64,000 nt of DNA from Scatophagus argus (Eukaryota; Chordata; Actinopteri; Scatophagidae). The position numbers and the translations under genes were made by a program. A model generated the notes under the pieces. That model ran no database searches. It had not been told where the DNA came from and saw only the letters and a program-made list of their open reading frames with translations. Location: the NCBI RefSeq assembly GCF_020382885.2, contig NC_058493.1:23973999-24037998 (forward strand), read 5' to 3'. Below, piece by piece: positions 1 to 13,000 of this stretch (the stretch's first letter is position 1; each line of letters begins with the position of its first letter).

Positions 1-856
1 TTGTGGCGTCAGTCATGAAACAGCTCATTTTCCTCTCAGAACAGGCCTTTCCACCCCCTGTTCCCCTGCCACACATGCTGTAGATACATCAAAATGCACC
101 AAGCTCGAGACGCCATCTCTTTTTGTGGATGTTGAAAGCCCTTTGCTTGACGTATGGATCGTATTTTCATTGTCATTTTTACAGTACAACTAGATAATCA
201 CAGGAACTCCCAAGAAACAATGTATGCATAGACTGCTTTGTGCATGTCATGAGCAAACAGCTGCAGCAACGTTGTGTTTTCACTGGAAGACCAGAAGCAT
301 CCCTGCTGTCAGAAATCAGTAATTTAATGGGTAATTACTTGTGTGTAATGATTTTGGATCTAACTTTCTGTGTTGTGACTAATGAACAGTCACAGTTAGT
401 TTTGCATTAAACATAAAACAACCAGAGGTCAGCACTTCAGCTAATGACATGAAAAAGTTTCAGTAATGGCTTAAAACAAAGGCACCACTAACAAACACAT
501 CCTCCATGGATGAGCAGACTTTTCACAAAAGCCTTCAAAGCGTAGAAATACTGGTTGTTCATTTGTGGTCTGTCACTGGGTGGCTGAAAATTTGAGTCAA
601 AGTCAAAGTTTTGACAGACAGAAATCTTACCATTTTGCTGAAGCAAAACCTGAGACATTTTATTTATAAATAGCACTGGATGCACAATAGCACTGCGTGG
701 GAATATAATCATGCTTATTGAACCTTAATAGCATGCCATCGGTATCTGTCTGTGTGACTCACTGGCATTCACACAGCTGTCAAGTACTGTAATTTTGCAC
801 TACAAGTGGACCTTTAAATCTGAAATGCGTGAATGTATTGTGCCTCCTTCTGTTAG
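1..856. other. intron sequence of adamts7
   Basis: AT-rich sequence upstream of the first recognised exon. I saw no TSP1-like or other exon on either strand. It should be intron, because the gene's metalloprotease exons must lie further upstream. Confidence 0.7.
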
Positions 857-1070
857 ATGGTGGGTCGGAGAGTGGCAGAAATGCTCGTCGAGCTGTGGGA
901 GCTCGGGCCAGACTAAAAGGACGGTGCTCTGCATCCAGGCAGTAAGTGTCGAGGAGCAGAAAGCCCTGCAGCCTAGTGAATGCGGACACGTGCCCAAACC
1001 TGAGTCACTATCCTCCTGCAACACGCACATCCCCTGCCCCGCTGACTGGACCGCTGGCAGCTGGTCAAAG
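857..1070 (+). CDS. adamts7: adamts7 exon: TSP1 repeat 3 and start of repeat 4
   Basis: The exon starts on the third base of a codon after a TTAG acceptor and ends in phase 0 before GTGAGT. It reads [14 protein letters not shown] and continues to [13 protein letters not shown], so one complete TSP1 repeat is uninterrupted and the next begins at the end. The repeat number is inferred from the family layout (three TSP1 repeats between spacer and mucin region). CSSSCG fits the CXX(S/T)CG O-fucosylation consensus. Confidence 0.88.
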
Positions 1071-4000
1071 GTGAGTCTCCCTTGGGATATGAAGCTCTGA
1101 TTCCTTCACAATTGTGCTGTTTCAGACGGAAATTAAAATGCAAATTGTTCTCCATGTCACCAGGAATCCTTACAGCCTCTCTGACATTTCTGTTAAAATA
1201 TGACATTAAATTATTTAGTTATCATGGAGAGAGTCATTCATGCTCTTATCTTCTAGTTCTTATGTGGAACATTTCTTCATTTTGGCAGCATGTGTCACGA
1301 GACATTTTCACACCTCATACTTTTTTCCAAATACAAAAGATAGATATTTGTTGCCTCAGGTCTTCAGATGTGTGCCCAAGGCCATATCTCCACTGAGAGA
1401 ACACAGACACATTTTTTCGAAATAAATTAAAGACCTTAAGGTGTTATAAAACAAGAGTTTCACCTTGGTCTGAACTCTGTAGCTGCTCCTCATTTTTCTC
1501 CCACTTTGTCTTTGTACCTTATTATTTTAAGCCAGTGTAGTTAAGGATGGCAGTAATTATCAGTTAGTTAGTTGATACAACACTTTGGTCTATATTGTGA
1601 TATCTCAACAATTGTTGGATGGGTGACAAATGAATTTTATAGATATTCGTGGTCAAGTGAGGATGAAGCCTGCTGGTTATCCCCTGACTTTTCCTCTGGC
1701 GCCACTATGAGGTTGACATTTGTGATTTTGAGTGAAATTGCACCGTGATTACTGCTGGGATTACCATGAAATTTGAAACAAATTTGAAATAAACAAAACA
1801 AACATTAAGCCTGCTTAACATCAGCATGGTAGCATTGTTAGCACGTTGCGAGCGTGTTAGCATCTCATCCCAGAATGCTCATGGATGCTCTACAGCCTCT
1901 CCAAGCTGCTGGTGTGACTGTAAACTCTTAAGCTTGTTTCAGTCCTGGTTATGTACCTTTTGTTTGTGACCCTGAGGAGACCCATCCCAGCGGATGATTG
2001 GGCCTTGTTCTTCACAGCTGTTGGCATTTAAACTACATGCACACATTTTAAAAGTGCATTTTATCCCACTGATAATCTGAAGTTTCTTCTTCTGTGCAGT
2101 GTTCGGTGTCTTGCGGAGGTGGAGTGCGTCACCGTAATGTAACCTGCTCTCGAAACACAGGTGTCGACTGTGACCCTCAAAAGAAGCCCCATGCTGTCAG
2201 CAGCTGCTACATTCAGGACTGTCCACAGGAAGTGGATAATTTTGGCATCGACTGGTCAGGAAGCGGCTGGTCGAGCAAAGAGGTGCTCAATGAAATTAAC
2301 TCCATACCTGAAGCCAAACCTCCTCCCAAGTTCAGCACCACCAGAGCTCAACCAAGAAATCACAACAACCCCAACAATATTGCCGAGGGACATTTTCACT
2401 ACCACAATAACATTGAAAACATTGATCGCTCTCCAGAAAACAATGTTCAAGTTGATGATTTTTACTATGACTATAATTTTATCAACTTCCATGAAGACTT
2501 GTCAGATGACTTTGAGAGCGATGGAAAAGACTCAGAGGACAGTCACGGAGTCGATGCGCCACAGGAGGTCAAGCCAACCCACAGCATGAAAGGAAGTGCT
2601 CACATGGAAAGTACAAAAGCTCCCAAAGTTACTTCAGCATTTTCTACCAGTTCGAAGACCACTGCCTACACTTTGAAAACCGAAGATCCAGCAAGCACAG
2701 ATCTCAACAATATGAAGGAGAATGGAAATGGAACAACAAAGGAGTCTATAGTGGATGACTTTCTTTCTGAGGATTATCTTCTGCCTGTGTCTACGACTCG
2801 CTCACCATCATTGTCCTCAACTCGGCATAACAATCTGTGGTGGCCTGTAAACCCTAGCACAATGCCGAGTCTAGTTTTCACTGCAGAGGAGTCTACACAG
2901 GATGTGAAATATGTGGAGGGAATTGAAAATAACTACGATAGCTTCACTGGAGAAGACAGTCTCACTGAGAAGGCCTCTGTGACTCCTCTTCCCACATATC
3001 AATCCATTATTCATACTGTTATCTCTACAACAAATGCCCAGGAGATGGAGGAACGTGATGATTACGAGTACAGTTACAATGAAAAAAGCACATTAAGTCC
3101 AGATATCTATGCATACGAAGAAGATGTAGAGGGCCCACAACCCACACCAGAATCTATAATTCAGGTTAATACTGAAGTCCAGGTGGACGAGAGCGCCTCA
3201 CAAATACCTCAAGCAATCAGTCAATCAACAGTACTTCCACCTGCCTTCACAGCGGAGGCCTTGGATCAAACTAATTTTAATGACCTCAACACAACTTCAC
3301 TTCCTGCCTCTGTGAAATCTACTCAACTCCCTGTTCCCTCTCTGCTAATCTCAGGTAACCGAGAGGCCTCTCATGACTCCACATCTTTAACTGGAACAGA
3401 AATCATACCTCCTACAAACCTGGAAGGAGCCAAACAGCCTTCCTCAGCTGATTTCCTGCCAGTTACAATGAAACATGAACCGAGAGAACCTTCCTTCACT
3501 GAAAGAACTGGAACAGATTCCACATCCCAAGCTCCATCGTTTGATTTAGCTGATTTTGACTACAATGAAATAGTCATTCCCACGATAGTGAGGGGCAGCA
3601 GCAACATCAGTCCTGATGCTGCACACCAGCTTTCAGTAAACAAAGCAGCCACTCCTCAACAAAGCACAGCAACAGTACAGCACCCTGCGCCCATTGTGCC
3701 AACCCATCCACCTGCTCTGTGGCCATATTCAGAGCTGACATCTGTCCAGACTTCAGTCTCCCCACAAGTCAGTACCACAGCCTACTGGGTCACCGGCAGC
3801 TGGAGCTCTGTGAGTCTGCATTAATCCACACATTCTAGTGTTATACTATGGGACAGAGGAGTGTGTGCCTTTATTATTCAGAAACAACATCTAGTTTTGG
3901 TCCCCGAACATGTTTAACTGAATTCCTTGGAGACACCATTTAACCTAGAGCTACTACACTGAGAGCCTGACCACAATGCACACAATAAGTCTCTTAATTG

Positions 4001-7000
4001 CATGATTTGCATTGTTATCAGTGAGATATCTTGTGCATTCTGGAGATGTTCATCCAGATGTGCATCCAGTCCTCACATTGCAAACTGAAAGGTGTTCTCT
4101 CCTGTCTTAACACATTTGTGGGCAGTGCTCCACCACTTGTGGTCTTGGTGCAGTCTGGAGGACTTTGGCCTGCAGTACTGGCTCGGACTCTGACTGTGAC
4201 CCAGCCAAGAGGCCCGCACCGGCCCAGCGATGTTACCTGCGTCCCTGCTCCACATGGAAAGTTGATGAGTGGAGTAAGGTGAGACCACTTGTTATATTTT
4301 TGTATTTGGCTGTAGAGATAACAATGTCTATATGCTGTCATTAAATTTGGTCCAGTCAGCCATGTTCCCCTCAGGATCCTTTAGCTTTCTCTCCAGTATA
4401 AAAGTCATCCTGAAAGGATTTTCTTGTTATAAATAGTAATTTTACATTTATATTTGTCTATAAAGATTTTAAGTTATTCAGATGTTGTAGATCAAACACA
4501 GCTGGAACTGCTGTTTGTTCTTGAGAGCAGCTTGCTACTCATCCATCATTTCCGATGAGTTCATATCAGTGAAACGTCTTAGATGAGTGATGAAAGCCAA
4601 TAAAACCACACAGCAACACCAGCTGCCTTACTGACTCACCACGGCTGGATGGAAGGTGCAGCTCATGCAGTTTGAATAGCAATCATACCTTGCCTGTTCC
4701 CCAGTGCTCCCAGAATTGTGAGGGTGGCATTAAATCACGAGAGGTCCAGTGTTTTGACATGCGGGATCAAAGGCCCCTGCGACCTTTCCACTGCAGAGCC
4801 ATGTCCTCCAGGCCGAAAACCCGTATGCCCTGTAACCTTCAGCCGTGTCTCGAATGGTACACCTCCTCCTGGGGCCAGGTGAGTACAAGCAACAAGCAGT
4901 ACAAGAACAAGCAACATGATGATAGAGAGACAGAGAGACTGTGGAAAAACTGCAATGATGCATTCTCTGGTTCATGAGTAATTCACAATGGACGGAAATG
5001 TAGCATCGAAATGTGTATCTGGTGACATGCTGCATGTAAAACCACCATAGTTGGTCAGTTTACACTGTGTAGGAACCAAATGTTGGGCAGGAGAAATTCT
5101 ATTTCGAACCTTTCCCCATGTATTGTATTGTCTATGTAGAGCGAGAGCTGTCAGAAGGCTTCTCACACATCATATCGTTTACATTACTGCAGACATTTTT
5201 AATAGATTTCTGCTGGGTATTGCTGCTGTTCATTTCAGTGCAGAATGAAATGAATGGGTCTTGGGTTGATGCCTTTAAGTTGGTGGGACCTGACTCTCTC
5301 ATGTAACATTTGGGGAAAAGCAAACCCTTCCTGGCGAAAAAGCTTGTCTGTTGTCATTGGCAGGGATGTAAAGTAAACACAATCTGTAGTACAATATAAA
5401 AGTACTGTGATGACACACAGTCCACAGTAAATAACATCCACAGATACCTCCGGTACATACCGTTTCCACCTCCATACAGCCTAAACAACAAGTGCAGAGA
5501 ATTGGTCACATAGGTACGTTAATTGTGTGTGTTGTTCAGTGCTCTGAGGTGTGCGGTGGTGGTGAGCAGCAGCGTATTGTTGCTTGTCCAGAGGAGGATC
5601 GGTGTGACAGGGACCTTCAGCCCAGCAACATCCAGCCATGTAATAGCCATCCCTGTGCTCAGTGGCTGACTGGATCTTGGGGACAGGTACACACATACAC
5701 ACACACACACACACACACAGAAAAGCAGTTCAAACCAAGAAAATAATCTGTCGTGATGCATGATTCATAGACCAATTTCATGAAGGTTATAATTCCCTGT
5801 CACTGATTTAAGCTTGATGCTGTATTATTACCAAAGGGACAAAGAATCTAAATTACATTTTAAGGAACTTGCAGACAAATCCGTAAATAATTCATAATAT
5901 TCCTCCCACCAGGCACTTTCCAAACCTCTTCTGATCCTGCTCAGGGTCACAGGATAAGTCATACTGTGTTTTTGAAAAATGCAATCCATTTGAAGAGTCA
6001 GCGCACTTTAAAACTGAATCTGAATCAGCCGACAAAAACTGACACAAAACTTTTGAAATATTAATTACACAGTATGACATCAATTTAAGAAGACCAGTTT
6101 TTTACTTCATATTTCTGTTATTCAGGCAGTTTAATTTGAACGCCAGCACTGTGGGGTCCTGGTCACTGAATGTGAGTAGTGAGGAAAAGGAGGAGGAGGA
6201 AGATTGGAAAATGATAATGAAGAAAACTCACACATAGAAAATTAAAGGATAGACTCTTGGGGAACAGGAATGTGTGTCCGCCTCCCAAGTTGTTGTTATT
6301 TTTGTGTCTAGAATTGATTTCGCTAATTGATCAGCATAAGAAGAAATCCGACACATCCTGTACTGTTTTTACTTTCGTCACTGCGAGTTGATGGCTGATG
6401 TGTTTTTAAAATACACAGTCAGCAACATATTTAACTGAGCATAGCACTTCTCTTTTCATTATTTCTCAGAGTCCACCACTTGAGATCTGTGTGATTTATG
6501 TGAAGTCGAGCAGCTGCAGATATCTCATCTCATCTCACTCAAAGCCGTCTTGTTTTAATAGTCTTTTTAATCCCTGAACCAGGGCCGTGTATTGGCAAGA
6601 TACATGATAGGATGCGTTTCACTCCCTAAGGGTTACAATTCAGTACATCATTGTTTCATGAGCTTGTGTTTACTTCTCCCCATCTCAGTTGACATTCTTT
6701 TGTCGGAGTTGATGAGTCAAATGGCGGAAGATGGATCACTGAACTGTGATTTTTTTGGTCAGTGGTTTAAAAACAACACAAAGAGAACCACTGCCACAAA
6801 ACATTAAACGTATTAATGAAAATTTGCTTTTTGCAAATTTTGCAATATGGTATCACAAAACATAACACTGGGATATTATCAGTGTTTTCCTACAGCCTCA
6901 TGTGAACTACAGCACCCTTTGAGCTGTGCATAGTCAAAACACTTGTAATTGAACATATGCAAACACAAGCACAGTTTAAAGCTGACAAAAAAAGTCAGAC

Positions 7001-10000
7001 TTCCTCCTGTTTGCACTTTAAATATTGAGAATAAAATGGTGTGTTGCCAGGTTTGACTGACACAAATGGCAGCAGATTCAGTTGTTGTGCCTTCTGCCTC
7101 TGTAGGTTTTGCATATATCTCCTCTTGGTTCCCTGCACAGCTTAACACTTTATTTTGCTTATCTTATCTCATCTTATCTTTGTGCATTTTCCATTTTCTA
7201 CACCGCTTATCCGTCAGGGTCGCCGGGGGTGGAGCCTATCCCAGCTGACTGTGGGCGAGAGGCGGGGTTCACCCTGCACTGACTTGCTGCAAAAGAGAAT
7301 TTCTTCTTGTAAAAAAAAAAATCTGACCTGAGCTCAAAACAAGTGCAGGATTTGTTCCTATAATGCACTCATGACCTTTGATTAGCTGCACATGCTGGGT
7401 AAAGCAGATACGATGGCCCTGTTGTAATGAACTGAAATGACATTTGGTTTTTGGCCATCAGTTATCACTGCATGATGAGCCTCAATCATAGTAACAGGAG
7501 AAGAGAAGCAGTACTGATAATACTGAAAATATCATGATAACAAAATTACAAAATAAGTTTTGACAGGCTAAAGCTTTGAAGAGTTCATGAGAAGTCATAC
7601 AAAAAGTACCATCCTCTTTGTTGTTGTTGTTGTTTTTAGTGTGAAACATTGAAATATTTTCAAAACTCCACAGTGTTCAGCTTCGTGCGGCGGCGGAGTG
7701 CAGCGCCGACTCATCAAATGTGTTAACACAAAGTCTGAGACAAATGAAGAAGTCGATCAAGCTCAGTGTGACCACGAGCCGCAGCCTGAGAGCATCCAGA
7801 AGTGTAACTCACAGGAGTGTGAGAGCGCCCCCTTTGGTGAGCAACTTCAGATGCAAACACACCATCACAATTAGAATACACTTTTTGTTCAGTTTAATAA
7901 AAGATGAGGTTACAGTAATGTCAAAGTCATGTTGTCCGGATTAGTGAAATAATCTTTAGGGGATGATAATATTGCAACAACTCTGCAAACACATGTTAGT
8001 GAACGTTCTTTTAATAGCTTGTAAATGTGAAGTGTATTTATAACTAATGGACATTGAATGTTGTCTTAATTGTGTGTTTGAACCTTGTTTGCAGAGCAGA
8101 ATCGGCTTTTGGTTTACTTAAAGGGTGACAGAGTAGCTTTTCTTTTTTCTTTTTTTTTGCTTAACACTAATGCTCCAACTCATTTAATTCTCCAAATTCT
8201 AAACCATGCCGATCACGTCACTGCAGCATCTAAAGTCAATCCCCAACAACCTTGAACATGTGTAAGGAATGGAAATACAACAGCAGTTAAATCTATAAAT
8301 TCTATGAGTTGTGGACCTTTTGGATCGAAGCTAATGTTAGATCGTTAAGCACATGAAGAACCAATAAAGTGATAAGAACAAGGAGGATCTGCTGGCATCT
8401 TGGAAAGAATATTTTTAAGTAAATGTGAACACATAATAAATTATGTGTAGATCACAAAGTAAGGTTCCAGGGTGTCACATTGGGTTTAAGTGCAATAACT
8501 TTGATAAACTTTTAACTCCCCCCCCCCCCCCAACACACACACACACACAATCTGCAGGTGCACCGGGCTTTGAAGGGGAAGTGGAGATGACACTCTGGTT
8601 TAATTCATGTCATGTCCAAAACACACCTACGATTGATTAAAGAGGCTAAATACAAACCCAGATTTAACGAGCAGAAGTGGAGTTGAACACGTCCTAAATG
8701 CCCTTGCGTCATGCACTTAAGAGGATGTGCTGTAGTTCATTTGAAGAGGGCAGTTAGTCTTGTTTGTGGATGGCTGAAGTACATTTTGACTCGTCCCGCA
8801 GAGGACGGTTGTGTCATCGACATGGTGAGGGTGTCGATCTGGTGTTTGTTTTTACGTGATGAGGAAGTGCTCTGTGTCAAAGTGTGCAGCTCTTTCATTT
8901 CAGTGTTTATTAGAACTAAAAACCCCAGGAAATGGTGTGAGATCAGTGTTTGCATCTTCTTCCTTCCTTCTGCCAGATCCATAAAATCTACCGATGTGAG
9001 CCATGAGTTTGACTGCGATGCGGGAAAAGAGGAAGGACTCGCATGTCAAGTGACTGTTTTAATTATAGAGCATCTGAAATTGATGTTTACACAAGAGAAA
9101 AGGTTTGACCTTAAAGCAATAAAGCTGAGGGTAAATTTTCACCTTCTGCTGATGCTGGCTGTGGTCAGTGCTGTCCAGGGTGGCGTTGATTGACCAGTGA
9201 ATGTTTATGCATGTCCAACACGATATTAAGGTAAATGTCATGTTATTAGTTAAATCTATATTATATCCTCAATTTCTGAGTGATTTTTCTTTAATAAGTG
9301 TTCTTGAATGAAAGTTTGATACAACATAGTGTCTGTCCTTATCAAGAAGATGCCCCCAATGTTTTGTAAGTACATCTATTCACTTGAGGGGGTATTAAAC
9401 TGTCTGACAGTACCAGTTTTTGCCCCAGTGCAACACAGTGCCACACTCGCCTATCAACAGCAGCATTGATGTCGTTGGAAATCCACCAGTTGTGCCTCTA
9501 ATGATGCCGCATGACAAGACCAGTGGAAAAGCTGACGGCAGTCGCCTCAAAGGTCTTCTTTGTTAACCAGACACGCAGAAGACAAGTTTGAACTTTCTTC
9601 TTTTTTTTTTATTTGTTTCAGACTCTGGTAGAGTTGAAGAAGACTTTTGTAATCAAAGCAACTATTCACAGTAGGAATATTATCAGCTTCAAGTCCTCTT
9701 TGGCTTGAAACAAATGCACGGCTTGACATTTTTTGTTGCTTCTTTTTGAGTTAGATTGCAGGCCAAAACTTTTTACTTTCAGTGGCTGGACAATCATATC
9801 TGGCTTTGATGTGCATGTGTCTAGAAAAGGCTATCATTTTTGCACTAGAGGTGTAATTTTGCTGAAGTCGGTGTTACATGAACGCACCTGCTACCTGCAG
9901 GGAAGAGTGGGTCACAGCCTTTATATTTGGTCATACTGGTGCAACAATGCACACCCCATTTTTTGCAACCTCGTGAAGTAAAGATAAATTAAAATAATCT

Positions 10001-13000
10001 CTGAAAATGTGGAAATGTTATATTTGTCACCTGTGTAACTAAATTAGCAGTTTCAATTCTGTTAGCAATTCTGTTTCCTCATTTAGGCCACGGCAGTTCA
10101 GTGGCATTTCTGTTTTACATCTGATATGAAATCACAATGTTTCTCAGAAGGCAGCCTTTTGGCTTTGCTGACATTTTGAAGGCACAGAGGTATAAAAGTA
10201 TTCTGGTAAATATGTGAGGCCTATGATAAAGTGGCGGCGATGTTGGTGCTGCGCGTGACCCTCCGTCTCAGTTAATAATTTGTTTGTGTGTTGTTTTATT
10301 CTTCAATTTGGCAATTGGATCCTTTCAAAGTTATTTTGTTTTTTCTCTGTGTGGTCAAAGAAACCCTGGGAAGCGTGACAGCAGCACGTGCACATGCAGT
10401 AAAACCGACAGATGCTTGTTTGTTTTACACAAATCCCGTCTGTTAAGACAAAGAAACCGGTTGACTGAATTCAAGAGGCAAAACAGCCCCATGCATCAGA
10501 ATAGCAAAATAAGATCCCTGTGAAATTAAAATGAAAATAAAACAAATTTCACAGAATGTAAGGCTGAGTAAAGCCTCTTTAGCATCTAAAGCTTTGCTCT
10601 GCAGTGAACATGAGTTGCCAGTGATGCCCATGATGTTGACGTCCTGTCTCATGCTCGAAGCCTCATTCAGATGCTGCTAAAGACAGAAAGACTGAACTTA
10701 GACATTTGAAAAGCTTTCGTTTTGTCTCTACTAGTTAGTCATTATAACGTGTGTCCAATTTGCATTTCAGTGTTAGCCTAATAAAAATGCTCATAATCGC
10801 TTATTGCCTTGTGAGCCTTTTGTGACACCAAAGAACACAAATATCAGAATCATAAAAGAGCTGCACAAACCACCAGATATGTTTTATCTGCTGCACGATT
10901 TAACCTGTTGCTACAGTAACTTAGATTACCTACAGTCAAGTCACAGTTAGCTTGCTTTTACTACAGAGTCATCTGCCATGGCTTGATAGGGTTATCTGAA
11001 AGAGCTATCGGAATTCCACATAATGTTAGGCTATGTGTTGCGTTTTGTTCCTATAATAGAGACTTCTGTCCTACCTAAAACGACCACCCCATTAAAGAAC
11101 GTCTTCACTTCATCACTACACTGAAGTCTAAAAAACAAATTATACCTTTTCTAACAGAAGTGTTAATGTGTGCACTGTGACTTATTTATATCCACACTGC
11201 CTGATCCATGAAAATAAAACTACAGTCTGTAAAAGGTCAGTGAAATGTGTGAAAACGTCTCTCATCGGTGCTTCTGAATCGGACTCTGTAGCTCATGGAG
11301 TCATGATGAGCGATTTGTTCCAAAATGAAGACCTGAATATATAAACACAATAAGCACAAGGTTATTTTTGAAGTCCTGGGTAATCTTGTCTAAAGAGTCC
11401 TTTATGTGCACACCTCATTTGATCTGAAAGTCAACATCCAAATTTAATCAAAGCCAACCTCATTATTTATAATTTACTTTTTTGTGGGTGCTATTAAGGA
11501 TGTAAGTCATAGTAGCGCAGTACAGAAACAGTGTGGTGTTAAATCAGTAATAATTCAGGACAGATTATTGGTGGAGGCTACACACATGAAATTTATAATA
11601 TAATATATTGATAGTCTTTAACAATGGCCATGACAGTTGTCAATTATCAGACAGCTTTACCTTTATTTCCCCGCATTCCTAATTAAGGTAGTGATGCTCT
11701 GCATTATGCTGTGGAAAACCCTGCATTCAGGTCGAATCAAGGCGAATGTGAATGTCAGGGCACACGTGGCCTTGATTGTATCCAGGTTATGCTAGGCTTT
11801 GCACAAAGTATGACTCCACATCACAGCTTATTAATCCTGAAGAAGCATTTAACCATAAATCACAACCATAATTGAATGCAGATCAGGAAGCAAACTGAAA
11901 AGTTTGCAGTTTTGCAAAGCTGGAGACTAAGGTCTTTTTATCTGTCACATATAGAACACACCTGACCGTGACACCTGACACCTGACACCTGACACCAGCA
12001 GGGACTTTAATGACATTGTATTCTAAACACACAGACAGCTTTGCAGCTCTAACAGCTCCACTCCTTCCACTTCCACTCCTCTGGGAGCTTTACACTACAT
12101 GTTATTCTGTGGTATTTTTTGTCCATTCATGCAGTAGAGCATTTGTGAGGTCACACACTGATGTTGGACCAAAAGGCCTGGCTCACAATCTCCGTTCCAG
12201 TTCATCCCAAAGGTGTTGGATGGGGTTGAGGTCAGGGCTCTGTGTGGGCCAGTCAAGCTCTTCCACACCAATACACGCATTAAAAGGACCGTGACCGTGT
12301 CATGTCCCAATACTTTTGTCCATACAGTGGATAGTACACTTTTGTCTGGTCATGTGTCACAGACATGCCCTATTGTGATTAAACAGTCCAATCAGTGCTG
12401 CTGTTTGACACATCATCTTGTTTTCGTCGGAGCCTGTAAGGTGAAAGCTGCTCCACATAACCTCGTGTCGAACGTGGACTGGGAGCTGCTCGCTCTGCTT
12501 TTATTTTATTATTGTGAAACTAATGCGGTGACACGAGACTTGTGGAAGACCATGTGTGCAGCTGTGTGAGACCGAGACAGATTTTTATTTTGGTGTGCCT
12601 GACAATGTATCTGGGCTGCAGGTCATTAATATCCCACCAGGAAGCTGAAGTTGGTTAGCAGTAGGAGCATAATGTGAAGATGGTGTGAGTTCAGTTTTCA
12701 CATGGGCTGTACACGAGCTTTTGGAGCATTTGGGAAAAAAAAGAAAAGACGTATTTCATCATACGGTGACATTTTCTCCATGGAGATTTGTTAATTAAGC
12801 TCTTTCCAGCACTCACTCCGCCATGCATCCTCCTACAACCTCAGCTGCAATGAGGGGAGGGGGCGCTGAACTCTTTGATCCTGAGCTCTGACCCCTGAAG
12901 AAATGCATTCAAATGAGTTTTTATTCAGTTGTTGTGTGCCTGCAACTGCAACTGCAGTGTGCGAGTGAGGTCTCAAGACTATTTCACTGTAGTATTTATT

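Noticed and set aside
2161-2589. Long second open frame inside the mucin exon
   Set aside because: It overlaps the real frame, is compositionally a shifted copy of it and matches no family.
11969-11996. CRISPR-like spaced repeats
   Set aside because: The units are directly adjacent heptamers without spacers, and the genome is vertebrate.
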